A DNA stretch of 64,000 nt from DASUAS01 sp963720765 (GCA_963720765.1 CAVRGS010000011.1:372001-436000); one strand, 5' to 3'. Shown: positions 52,319 to 60,929, counted from the stretch's first letter. Notes: generated by a model not told the origin, from the letters alone. A program made the numbers and translations.

Positions 52319-53824
52319 TCACCTCGTGACCTCGATGACGCCCATCATGCCGAGGTCCTCGTGGTCGAGGATGTGGCAGTGGTAGACGGTGCGACCGCTG
52401 ATGTCGGTGAGGGGTATGCGCACGGTGACGGATTCGCCGGCGGGCACGTTCACGGTGTCCTTCCATCCCGGGGTGATCGGCGCGCCGTCACTGCGAGCGA
52501 CGACTTGGAAGGGCCAGACGTGGAGGTGGAACGGGTGGTCCATCGTCGAGGTGTTCGTGAGGGTCCAGTCCTCGACGCTTCCGAGCTTGGACGTGATGTT
52601 CGGTGCGCGCCGGGTCGAACGTCTTGCCGTCGATGGTGAAGCTGCGACCCGGCACCCTCCGCCACCCATCCCCCCACCCATGCCGCCGCCCGTTCCGCCA
52701 CCCATCCCCATCGCGAGCACGAGCTCGCGCCGCGACGTCGGGGCCGGGAGCGCGAGCGCGCTCGCGGGCGCGAGGGCGGCGGGCATCGCGGCTGGCGGCG
52801 CGTTCCCGGTGACGGTCAGCGTCGCGACGAGCGTGCGCGACGTCGACGTGGTGCTGCCGCCCATGCCCATACCGACGCTCCCCCGGTCGTAGGGCAGGGC
52901 GTCGAGGCGGTACGAGCCGGCGGTGCTCGGAGCGAGGAGCATCTCGACCGCGTTCGCCTGGCGCGAGCAGGATCTCGGAAGCCTCTCGTGGAGTCGCGAG
53001 ACGTCCACCGTCGGTGCCGATCACGGTGAACGGGTGTCCACGAGCGACAGGCGGTAGTAGCGCGATGGGCTCGCGTTGACGCATCCGCCAGTGTTCAAGG
53101 GTGCCGGCTGCGGCGGCGATCGTGGGCGCGACGACACCGTTGACGACGACGACATCGCCCTCACGGCCGCGCATCTTCTCCATCATCGATGCGTCCAGGA
53201 CACTCGACGAGTCACCGATCGCCGGATCGCTCAGCACGAGGATCCGTTCGGTCGCCGCCGCGAGCTCGGGAAGCTCGTCGAGCGCGTCTTCGACGACGAT
53301 GACACCGGCGAGACCGCCGAACACCTGGGATGCGACCATCTCGTGCATGTGCGGGTGGTACCAGAACGTTCCGCTGCGGTGATCGGGCGGGATCTCGTAG
53401 ATGTACGTGCGGCGCTCACCATCCGGGACCGAGACGAAGACGTTGTCGGCCTGCCCCGACGGCGAGACGTGCAGACCGTGCGTGTGCAGATTGGTGGTCT
53501 CACCGAGACGGTTCACGAGCGTGATCGAGAGGACGTCACCAGGTCGTACCCGCAACGTCGGGCCCGGCGTCGAACCGTTGTACGTGTAGGCGAACCGCTT
53601 CCCGCACCGAACGCGACCTGCGACGCGGCGGCGACGAGCTCCACGTCGAGGCGACCGTCGGCACTCACGAGTTCACGGGGTTGGGCGAACCGGGCCCCAC
53701 CTGACGGGATGGACAGCGAGGGAACCGCGCCGGCGACGCGCCCTTGCAGTGACGTCACCGCGCCGAGGGCGATCGCGCCGCCGACCACTCCGAGGAATTC
53801 TCGACGAGTCGCCTTCGAGGTCAT
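52319..53824 (-). CDS. Tat-exported multicopper oxidase (several frameshifts in sequence)
   Basis: About 500 residues once frames are joined. The N-terminus is a Tat signal (ATRREFLGVVGGAIALGAV). All copper motifs are present: NLHTHGLHV, TFWYHPHMHEM, HPFHLHVWPF and YHCHILDHEDLGMMGV, with the T1 Cys and a Met ligand in the last. A Gly/Met-rich loop (GMGGGTGGGMGGGMGGGG) lies before the last domain and could bind copper, as in CueO. Frame breaks occur near 53605, 52950, 52665 and 52605. It may oxidise copper, thiols or other reductants outside the membrane. It follows the flippase-like gene by 7 bp. Confidence 0.8.
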
Positions 53825-53831
53825 CACCAGA

Positions 53832-54886
53832 TCACTTCCGATCATTCGAGGGCTTCGCCCGCAGCGCGACCAGCGAGACGGCACCGGCCGCGGCAGGAAG
53901 GAACGTTCCGATCGCGCGGTACAGCAGAACGCCGGCCAGCGCCGCACTCAACGCGGGCCCGTACCAGTGGATCAACGCAGGCATCACGGCCTCGACCACC
54001 CCGATGCCCGCGGGCAGCAACGGGACCGACGCCGCGACCGCACCCGCGCCGACCGCGAGCAGGGCGACGTCGGGATCGACGCGCACGCCGGCAGCGATGA
54101 GGATGAACCGGAGACACGCGACGTCGCTCATCGTCGAGCCGAGCGAGAGCAGCGCCAGGCGAAACCGCCGGCGCGGCGGGCCGACGACGGCCATCGCGTC
54201 GGCATGGAACCTGGCACCTGCGGCCCGGCGTTCGCGCACGATGGCCTCGGCTTCCAGAACCGGAGTGCGCCGAGCTCCACGGCCGTGTTCGGCGGTCCGG
54301 ACCGGTTCGCGAGCACGGCGGTGACCGCGAGCAGCGCGAGGACGAGCGGCGCGACGACGAGCGGCCACGTGGCGTCAACAGGGAGGTCACGCGTCGCGAC
54401 CATGAAGAGCAGGTTGACGGCGCCGGCGAGATAGAAGATCCGAAAGCTGAACCAGCTCGCGAAACCGAGCGAGAGTCCGATGCGCCGGCGAGGAAGACCC
54501 CGACGTGAGAGCTCCGCCGTCGCGAACGCGAGGCCCTCGGCCGGCGAGGCCGGGGTGAGGAGCCCGAGCCCGTTGACGACGAGCTCGATGCCCGTTGCGG
54601 ACACGACCGTCAGGTCGGCCTCTTCGTCGGCGAGTCGGCGGAGGCGGACGCCAGCGAGCACGTAGGACAGCGCCTCGAACGCGACTGCGGGGAGGAGCCA
54701 CCACGGGTTCGTCCGGCGGAGGGCGGTGCCGACGTCGCCGAGGCCGCCGGCCGCTCGGAAGACCAGCCAGATCGCGCCCGCGCCCAGTGCGACGCCCAGG
54801 AGACCCCGGAGCCAGGTGCGCCAACGGGGAACCCTGCCGTCGACGTGCGTCAGAGAGGCCTCACTCACCGTTTTCCGGACCGTCAC
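53832..54886 (-). CDS. Flippase-like / lysylphosphatidylglycerol-synthase-TM family membrane protein (one frameshift in sequence)
   Basis: About 350 residues with some seven or eight hydrophobic segments: WLRGLLGVALGAGAIWLVFR, NPWWLLPAVAFEALSYVLAG, GLLTPASPAEGLAFATAELS, TWPLVVAPLVLALLAVTAVL and a C-terminal VPLLPAGIGVVEAVMPALIH. The L(L)TPA-PAEG...PAGIG-VE pattern marks the UPF0104/LPG-synthase TM family. One base shift near 54250-54275 splits it. It begins with GTG overlapping the DUF302 stop (GTGA), so it belongs to the cstR-like operon, but a link of this family to sulfur is unknown to me. Confidence 0.7.
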
Positions 54887-55182
54887 ACGGTGGCGACCGG
54901 CTCCACCACCGCGCTGAGCGGCGTCGCCGCCTCGTCGGCCAAGTCGCGGAACGCGGGATCCGCCATGAGGTCTCGCGGATCGACGATGCCCGCGTGGGTA
55001 CCGGCATCGGTGGTCTCGAGGACGACGTCGCGCGGCAGCCGCAGGCTCACCGACGGGTCGATGCCGAGCGCACGACGCGCGAACTCGCGACTGCACGCGC
55101 CGAGGATCGTCAGCGCCGGACGCTCGACGCCGAGCTGGCGGGAGCGGAAGGTGGTGTCATCTGCGTGCGCAACTGCGGTCAT
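54883..55182 (-). CDS. Short DUF302 protein
   Basis: A 99-residue protein with the DUF302 core: RPALTILGACSREFARRALG then VSLRLPRDVVLET and GIVDPRDLMADPAFRDLADE. It is clearly paralogous to the DUF302 protein at 58.0 kb but lacks that protein's N-terminal strand region, and its second Cys (LLPCNVV in the paralogue) is Arg here (LRLPRDVV). No space exists upstream for the missing part. DUF302 proteins are of unknown function but recur in sulfur and redox loci. It follows the CstR-like regulator by 50 bp. Confidence 0.7.
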   Translation of the reverse strand: MTAVAHADDTTFRSRQLGVERPALTILGACSREFARRALGIDPSVSLRLPRDVVLETTDAGTHAGIVDPRDLMADPAFRDLADEAATPLSAVVEPVATV

Positions 55183-55232
55183 GGCGTGCTTCTCTCTGGT
55201 TCTCGGATGTTCGAACCGTCGTGTTCGGGAGT

Positions 55233-55502
55233 TCAGGCCAGCTTGAGGAAGAGCCGCTCGACCTCCGACACGGGATACCCCTCCGCCTCGGACTGCTCCG
55301 GATCCTGGAGGCACGACGCGAGGCCGGACGCCAAGAGACGAAAGCCAACCTGCTCGAGTGCCTTCGCCGCCGCCGCGATCTGCGTGACGACATCGCGACA
55401 TTCGCGTTCCTCGGCGAGCATGTTCTGGATGCCGCGCACCTGACCCTCGATGCGGCGGAGCCTGCGCTGCAACTCCGCCACGACGCCTTCGTCGATGTCC
55501 AT
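55233..55502 (-). CDS. cstR: CsoR/RcnR-family repressor of CstR type (persulfide sensor)
   Basis: An 89-residue all-helical DUF156 protein: RLRRIEGQVRGIQNMLAEER, then C35 (ECRDVVTQI), and a second Cys at C64 in LLASGLASCLQ. Copper-sensing CsoR proteins have His four residues before the second Cys; here that position is Gly60, leaving only the two Cys residues, the pattern of CstR. CstR forms di-, tri- or tetrasulfide bridges with persulfides and releases DNA. It sits 24 bp downstream of a perfect palindrome that fits the CstR operator. Heads a five-gene run to the CoADR-rhodanese gene. Confidence 0.8.
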   Translation of the reverse strand: MDIDEGVVAELQRRLRRIEGQVRGIQNMLAEERECRDVVTQIAAAAKALEQVGFRLLASGLASCLQDPEQSEAEGYPVSEVERLFLKLA

Positions 55503-55526
55503 GGGATCCTCCTCGGTCGTTCAACG

Positions 55527-55542
55527 ATACCCCCATGGGTAT
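55527..55542. promoter_or_regulatory. CstR/CsoR-type operator upstream of the regulator operon
   Basis: ATACCCCCATGGGTAT is a perfect inverted repeat with 6-base arms (ATACCC / GGGTAT) and a CCAT centre, 24 bp upstream of the regulator's start codon. Known CstR operators have the form ATACCCC-N-GGGGTAT. The spacing from the gene makes autoregulation likely. Confidence 0.75.
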
Positions 55543-55753
55543 TGTTCCCGCGCAGGTCGGTGGCTCGAGTGCACGTCGGGCCGGATCCCGCAGCCAACGC
55601 AGCGTGACACCGTTCGGTGGCGGGATCGGCCCGTGGCACCGAAGGCGACGAACACACGACACAGGAGGAGCACGAACGCCACCGATGACTCCTGGGCGCC
55701 GGCGGACGAGAGGGACCGGACGAGAGGGACGGGTTGACACGGCGACCGGACGG

Positions 55754-56558
55754 TCAGGAGGACCTGCGAACCCGCTGGATGGCGGTGTAGAGGGCAACCG
55801 CGACGAGGAGCGCGGCGAACCAGCGGAGGCTGCGTTGGGCGTCGAGTCGGTCGGCGATGCGCTGCCCGACGAGCACCCCGACGATCGCGGCCAGTGTGAA
55901 CGGGATGGTGATCGCCCAGTCGATCGTGTGGTGGCGAGACGGGTGACGAGCGCGGCCCGGAATTGATGGCGATGACCAGCAACGAGGTGCCGATGGCCTC
56001 GGCATCGAGAGTTGCAGCACGAGCGCGAGCGCGGGACGATCACGAAACCGCCGCCGACACCGAACAGCCCGGTGAGGAACCGACCGCGGTACCCGCGAGG
56101 AGGGCCTGGACGACTTTGGCCGTTCGGGTGCCGGTAACGACACGAAGCCGTCCGCCGACCGCTGGCCTGCGAGCTCGCGCTCCTCGCCGAGTTGGTGCAG
56201 GTGGGACAGCCCACGAGCATGCGCCATGCCGCGATGAGGATGAGGACGCTGAAGCCGAGGAGGAGCTGGTTGGGATCGAGTCGGCGATTGAGCGCGGAGC
56301 CGGCGATCGAACCGCCGATGCCCGTGAGCCCGAACATGACGCCGGTCCGACCCGGACTCGACCGGCCGCGGTGGTGCATTGCCATGCCGACGAGCGCGGC
56401 CGAGCCGACGAGGAGCAGGCTCGAGGTGGTTGCGGCCTTGGGATCCTGGCCGGCGGCATACACGAGCGCGGAACGGCGAGGATCGAGCCGCCTCCACCGA
56501 GCGCGCCGAGCGACAGGCCGATGAGGAACCCGAGTGGTGATGCGAGGAAGGCGCGCAT
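55754..56558 (-). CDS. tauE: TauE/SafE-family sulfite/anion exporter (several frameshifts in sequence)
   Basis: Pieces in three frames join to about 265 residues with eight hydrophobic stretches: FLIGLSLGALGGGGSILAVP near the start, ALVYAAGQDPKAATTSSLLL, GVMFGLTGIGGSIAGSALNR, FLTGLFGVGGGFVIVP and the C-terminal TIDWAITIPFTLAAIVGVLV. The paired GGGGS and GVGGGF motifs are typical of TauE/SafE, which export sulfite, sulfonates or thiosulfate. In cst operons this gene is the sulfite exporter. The upstream rhodanese frame runs into this one without a visible stop, so a fusion cannot be excluded. Confidence 0.75.
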
Positions 56559-56566
56559 GGGTTCGC

Positions 56567-58026
56567 TCAGGATCGAGAAGTCGACGCGTGGCTCCGGACT
56601 CGGGTGCTCCACGGGCAGGCAGGTGACGCGCCAGGCGTCGAAGCCGCCGAGGATGTCGGCGACCCGCGCGAAGCCGTGCGTACGCAGCAGCGACGCGGCG
56701 ATCGACGAGCGGTACCCGCTGGCGCAGTACACGACGATCGGGACGGTCGGGGATCGAGGTCGCCGAGCCGGTCGAGCAGCGTCGGGCAACGGCACGGACC
56801 GCGCGCCCGGCACGACGCCCGCTCGACTGCTCGGCGAGGTTGCGGACGTCGACGATCTGCAGGTCCGGCTCGTCGTCCCGCCAGGACGCGAGGTCGGCGC
56901 GCGGTGAGCCGGCAGCGCGGCGCCAGCGAGCTCGGGATGCGTCGGCGAGCGCGGTTCGACGTCGACGCAGGGCGCCGACGGACGTCGGTCGAAGCCGATC
57001 CGGGCCAGCCGGACCTTGGCCTCGGTCTCGCGGCCGGGCTCGGTGACGATGACGATCGGCTGGTCCGGGTCGCAGCGATGTCGCCGGCGTACTCGGCGAA
57101 GCGCCCGTCGAGCGCGACGTTGATCGAGCCGCGCAGGTGGCCCGACGGCGAACACCTCGGCGGACGCGGCCGTCGATCACGCACCGCCCCGTCGCCGCCG
57201 TGCTGCTCGCGACCTCGGTCGAGCTCGAGCGGGCGGCCGGTTCCTGGTCGTCGAGCAGCTCGCGGTCTCGGCGGTTGGCGTCGGCGGCGAACGCGAAGTA
57301 CAGCGGCGCGACGGACTGGCCTTCGGTCACCGCCGCGACGAAGGCGTCTTCGCGTCATCGGCGCGAGCGCGTAGTTGGTGCGCGCGCTGCTCGCCGATCG
57401 TCGACTGCGACCGCGGTCGAGATGTTGCTTGCCGCACGCGGAGCCGGCGCCGTGCGCGGGGTAGACGCGTGTCGAGTCGGGCAAGGTGAGGAGCTGGTCG
57501 TGCAGCGATCGGTAGAGCCGCCGGGCGAGCTGCTCGCGCGTCCACCCGATCGAGGCGAGCAGATCGGGACGGCCGACGTCGCCGATGAACAGCGTGTCGC
57601 CGGTGAGCACGCCCCACGGGCTCGGCGTCGGGGTGCTCGCACACCACGAGCGAGATCGACTCGGGCGTGTGCCCGGGCGTGGCGCGGACCTCCAGGATGA
57701 CCTCGCCGAGCGACGAGGCGCTGGCCGTCGGCGAGCGCTTCGATCGGGAAGTCGGCCTGCGCGCCGTCGCCGTAGGAGATCGTCGGCGCCGGTGGCGGCG
57801 GCGAGCTCGAGGTGGCCCGGACAGGAAGTCGGCGTGGAAGTGGGTCTCGATGACGTGCTCGATGCGTGAAGCCGAGCGCGTCGGCTCGGCGAGGTACTCC
57901 GACGACGTCGCGCTGCGGGTCGACCACGACGGCCGACCCGTCGTCTCGTCACCGATCAGGTAGCTGAACAGCGACAGGCACCGAGCTGGTACTGGCGAAG
58001 ACATCGGCCTGTATTTCGATCGTCAT
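56567..58026 (-). CDS. cstB: Persulfide dioxygenase-rhodanese-rhodanese protein, CstB-like (many frameshifts in sequence)
   Basis: Assembled from three frames, about 485 residues. The N-terminal ETHE1-like metallo-beta-lactamase domain has HVIETHFHADFLSG (iron ligands), RATPGHTPESISLVV, GDVGRPDLLASIGW and YPAHGAGSACGK. A first rhodanese-like domain (GHLRGSINVALDGRFAEYAG) lacks the catalytic Cys (VTEPGRE). A second has it (VYCASGYRSSIAAS). This order matches CstB, which oxidises low-molecular-weight persulfides to thiosulfate. Starts at ATG 58026, overlapping the DUF302 stop (ATGA). Frame breaks are numerous, mostly in G/C runs; because neighbours are intact the gene is probably functional. 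Confidence 0.82.
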
Positions 58027-58424
58027 GCCGTCGCGTCCGCCACCAGCTGGCCGCCGAGGGCGGCGAGGGCGGCGCGCAGGCTCTCGGACGCACCTCGAGC
58101 GAGGTCGGCGAAGCGGGGGTCGTCCATCAGTGCTTCGGGGTCGACGATGCGGACGCGCGTGCCACCGTTCGCTTGGTCGAGCACGACGTTGCACGGCAAC
58201 AACAGCGCAATCGACGAGTCGATGGCGAGCGCCTGCTGCACGAGTGCGGGGCTGCAGGCACCGAGGATCTTCAGCGGCGGCCGATCGACCCCCAGCGCGT
58301 TCTTCAGGTTCGCGGCGACGTCGACCTCGCTGACGACACCGAAGCCCTGGGCGCCGAGCGCGTCGCGCACCGCGGCCTCTGTCGTCGCGGCGTCTGCCGG
58401 AACCGTGGTCTCGAATGCGTTCAT
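58023..58424 (-). CDS. DUF302 family protein (full length)
   Basis: A 133-residue protein starting MNAFETTVPADAATTEAAVR with the full DUF302 fold: GFGVVSEVDVAANLKNALGV, PLKILGACSPALVQQALAID and LLLPCNVVLDQANGGTRVRI. Two Cys residues (GACS and LPCN) are conserved in the family. Function is unknown; DUF302 proteins are often found beside metallo-beta-lactamase, rhodanese and thioredoxin genes. It lies between thioredoxin and the CstB-like gene and overlaps the latter by 4 bp. The AAGGAAG site upstream supports the ATG at 58424. Confidence 0.8.
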   Translation of the reverse strand: MNAFETTVPADAATTEAAVRDALGAQGFGVVSEVDVAANLKNALGVDRPPLKILGACSPALVQQALAIDSSIALLLPCNVVLDQANGGTRVRIVDPEALMDDPRFADLARGASESLRAALAALGGQLVADATA

Positions 58425-58557
58425 CGCTTCCTTCCTCATACCAGCTTCATGAACATGCGACCTGCGACGAGCATCCGTCCCGTCGGCTACCGCGACGCGG
58501 GCCGTCTCCGCACATCGCTCACGGCATCGTCGGAATCGCATGCTGCGCTCGCTTCCC

Positions 58558-58923
58558 TCAGGCCGACATCTGGTCCGCGACGGCCTCGCGCACCTCGTCC
58601 ATGTCCAGCGCCCGAACCTGCGCGATCAGGTCGTCCAGTGCTGGCGCCGACACCGCCCCGGGCTGCGAGAACACCAGGATCCCGTCACGGAACGCCATGA
58701 GCGTCGGGATCGACCTGATCCCTGCCGCGGCCGCGAGGGTCTGCTCCGCTTCGGTGTCGACCTTGCCGAACACCACGTCGGGATGCTCGACCGCCGCCGC
58801 ATCGAAGACCGGGGCGAACATGCGGCACGGGCCGCACCACGACGCCCACCAGTCGACCAGGACGATGCCGTCGTTCGACACCGTGGTCTCGAAGCTGTCT
58901 GCGGTCAGTGTCACGGTGCCCAT
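58558..58923 (-). CDS. trxA: Thioredoxin
   Basis: A 121-residue thioredoxin: VLVDWWASWCGPCRMFAPVF with the WCGPC active site (Cys30, Cys33) and the cis-Pro loop GIRSIPTLMAFRDG. In this setting it probably reduces persulfides or disulfides formed by the neighbouring enzymes. The ATG at 58923 has GAGGAGG upstream. A CstR-type palindrome lies 39 bp upstream in the intergenic space shared with the divergent MFS gene. It is the first gene of the trx - DUF302 - cstB-like - tauE run. Confidence 0.88.
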   Translation of the reverse strand: MGTVTLTADSFETTVSNDGIVLVDWWASWCGPCRMFAPVFDAAAVEHPDVVFGKVDTEAEQTLAAAAGIRSIPTLMAFRDGILVFSQPGAVSAPALDDLIAQVRALDMDEVREAVADQMSA

Positions 58924-58949
58924 TGCGGCCTCCTCGATCGGGTGCGTCG

Positions 58950-58979
58950 TTGACAACGTCTATACCCCGGGGGTATTCC
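58950..58979 (+). promoter_or_regulatory. Candidate -35/-10 promoter for the MFS gene, overlapping the operator
   Basis: TTGACA at 58950-58955 (perfect -35) and TATTCC at 58974-58979 with an 18-base spacer point toward the MFS gene. On the minus strand a TATAGA box in the same stretch would serve the thioredoxin operon. The CstR-type palindrome (58962-58976) lies between and across these elements, so binding would block both directions. Confidence 0.55.
58962..58976. promoter_or_regulatory. CstR/CsoR-type operator in the thioredoxin/MFS divergent region
   Basis: ATACCCCGGGGGTAT is a perfect palindrome with 7-base arms (ATACCCC / GGGGTAT) around a central G. It matches the site at 55527-55542 in outline and fits the G-tract CstR consensus. 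Its location between the divergent thioredoxin and MFS genes suggests both are regulated with the cstR-like operon. Confidence 0.75.
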
Positions 58980-59131
58980 GATGCGATGCCGAGGAGGTCT
59001 AGATCGACGGCGTGACGGGCCGTTCGGGCGGACGGGCCACGGGTGCTTCGACCGCTCGCACACACGGTGACACAACGCATGGCGCAGCACTGGACTGTCG
59101 ACGTTGTGGTTCGGCCGCGCGAACATGCACG

Positions 59132-60550
59132 ATGCCGCAAGCGCGGAGTTCCATCCCGCGGTCCACCAAGGTTGCCTTGGGCGCGATGGCGCTCGGCGTC
59201 TTCGTGGTTGCGAACGACTTCACCTCGCTGAGCGTCGCGATCCCCGAGATCGAGAAGACGTTCGACACCACGCTCGGACGCGCGCAATGGGTGATCAACG
59301 GGTATGCGCTCGTGTTCGGCGTGATGATCGTGACCGGTGGGCGCCTCGCCGATCTCTATGGCCGCAAGCGGCTCTTCATGATCGGGGCGATCATCTTCGC
59401 CGTGTTCTCGCTCGGCTGCGCGCTGGCGCCCGACGTCTACACGCTCATCGCCTGCCGGGGGCTCATGGGGATCGGCGGAGCCATCATGTGGCCGTCCGTG
59501 CTCGGGATGATGTACGGGGTCCTCCCCGACGACCGCGCGTCGCTCGCCGGCGCACTGCTGATCGGGGTGGCCGGGATCGGCAATGCGTTCGGCCCGCTGC
59601 TCGGCGGCGCGCTGACCGACGCACTCAACTGGCGTTGGATCTTCTTGATCAACCTTCCGGTCGTCGCCATCGCCATGATCGTCATCTCACGCTCGGTGCC
59701 GGAGAGCACCGGCGCCGTCACCGAGCGGCGCATGGACTACGGCGGGGTGTTGATCCTCTCCGTGGCCATCGTGGCGATCCTCGTCGCGCTCGACCTCGCA
59801 CCCGACGACGGGTTCGGCGACCCGTTGATCCTCGGCCTCATCGGCTTCGGGATCCTGCTGCTCGCCCTCTTCGTACCGGCCGAGGGCCGGATCGGCGACC
59901 GTGCGCTGGTACCGCGCGCAGTGCTGGCCAACCGGGTGTTCGCGTGGTGTTGCCTGTCCGTGCTGCTGATGTCGGCGATCTTCTTCGCTGCGCTCCTGTA
60001 CCTGCCGCAGTTCTTCGAGAAGATCCTCGGGTACAGCCCACTGGCGTCGGGCGCCGGGCTCCTCCCGCTGATGGTGGTGTTCGCGGCCACGTCGTTCGTG
60101 GCCGGCTCGCTGTACGACCGGCTCGGTGCCCGCGTGGTCATCGGCGGCGGTGCGGTCGCGCTGGCCGTGGGCATGCTGTTGCTCGCGCTGCTCGACGACG
60201 ACGCGAGCTACGGATCGATGATCCCGGGGATGATCGTGCTCGGTGTCGGCATCGGTCTCTTCTACTCCTCGGTGACCACACTCGCCGTCACCGCGCTCGA
60301 TCCCTCGCAGTCGAGCCTCGCCGGCGGGATCGTCTACATGTGCCAGGTCGCGGGTGGTGCGGTCGGACTCGGGATCAACACCGCGATCGTCGAGTCGGCC
60401 GACAACCTCACGCAGGGCATCAGTCGGGCCTTCCTGGTCGACGCCGCCCTCGCGGTGATCGGGCTCGTCGTGGTGATGCGGGCGGTCGCGAGCCACGAGC
60501 CGACGCACCACCGCCTCGAAATGCGGTGGCACCACCGGGCGAACACGTGA
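59132..60550 (+). CDS. DHA2-type MFS multidrug/organic-anion exporter
   Basis: About 472 residues with 14 predicted hydrophobic segments. Motifs include NGYALVFGVMIVTGGRLADL, YGRKRLFMIGAIIFAVFSLG (motif A), LMGIGGAIMWPSVLGMMYG and GNAFGPLLGGALTDALNWRW (motif C type), which place it in the DHA2 14-TM drug:H+ antiporter family. Substrate not inferable. The ATG at 59132 gives a short N-terminus before the first helix; its ribosome site is weak. A TTGACA-TATTCC promoter and a CstR-type operator precede it, so it may export a sulfur-stress metabolite. Confidence 0.8.
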   Translation: MPQARSSIPRSTKVALGAMALGVFVVANDFTSLSVAIPEIEKTFDTTLGRAQWVINGYALVFGVMIVTGGRLADLYGRKRLFMIGAIIFAVFSLGCALAPDVYTLIACRGLMGIGGAIMWPSVLGMMYGVLPDDRASLAGALLIGVAGIGNAFGPLLGGALTDALNWRWIFLINLPVVAIAMIVISRSVPESTGAVTERRMDYGGVLILSVAIVAILVALDLAPDDGFGDPLILGLIGFGILLLALFVPAEGRIGDRALVPRAVLANRVFAWCCLSVLLMSAIFFAALLYLPQFFEKILGYSPLASGAGLLPLMVVFAATSFVAGSLYDRLGARVVIGGGAVALAVGMLLLALLDDDASYGSMIPGMIVLGVGIGLFYSSVTTLAVTALDPSQSSLAGGIVYMCQVAGGAVGLGINTAIVESADNLTQGISRAFLVDAALAVIGLVVVMRAVASHEPTHHRLEMRWHHRANT

Positions 60551-60929
60551 GCACCCACCCGAGGGATCGGAGCGCTCAGGATCGAGAGGATCACCTGGGC
60601 CGCGTCGCGGCCGGGCATGAAGGACGCCCGCGTCCTGGATGACCGTCCGAACCGCACAGGTCGACGTTCGGGACCGGTGTGCGGCAGTGCGCGAGCTCGG
60701 GAAGGGGCACGTCGGCCCGCGGCGATGGTCCCGGTCGCGTCGTGGAGGACGTCGTAAGGGACGTTCTCCACGATGACCCTGGCCGACCCTTGCCGGGCGG
60801 CGCACGACCGGGGCCGACGACGGAGCACCTCCACCGCTCGATGGGTGTCGTACCCCCCTGCCAACATCCGCGTCACCGTCGAGGTCGCCGCGGTCCGGTC
60901 CTCCCACTCGTTCGTGCAGGGAGGTCGCC
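60551..60929. other. 379-bp stretch without a supported gene between the MFS and comM genes
   Basis: No open frame here has recognisable domains, a ribosome site and consistent third-position GC together. In many bacteria yraN or rnhB precedes comM; neither is seen. The last bases (about 60919-60926) hold the GGGAGGT ribosome site of comM. A frame on the minus strand (60876 down to 60334) overlaps the MFS gene and is judged a shadow. Confidence 0.4.

Noticed and set aside
60845..60857. GGGTGTCGTACCC, looking like a third CstR site
   Set aside because: The arms are in the opposite order (GGGT...ACCC rather than ACCC...GGGT), lack ATA/TAT ends, and lie before comM, which has no link to the locus.
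60334..60876. Minus-strand frame between the MFS and comM genes
   Set aside because: Overlaps the MFS 3' end, lacks conserved motifs and has no good ribosome site.
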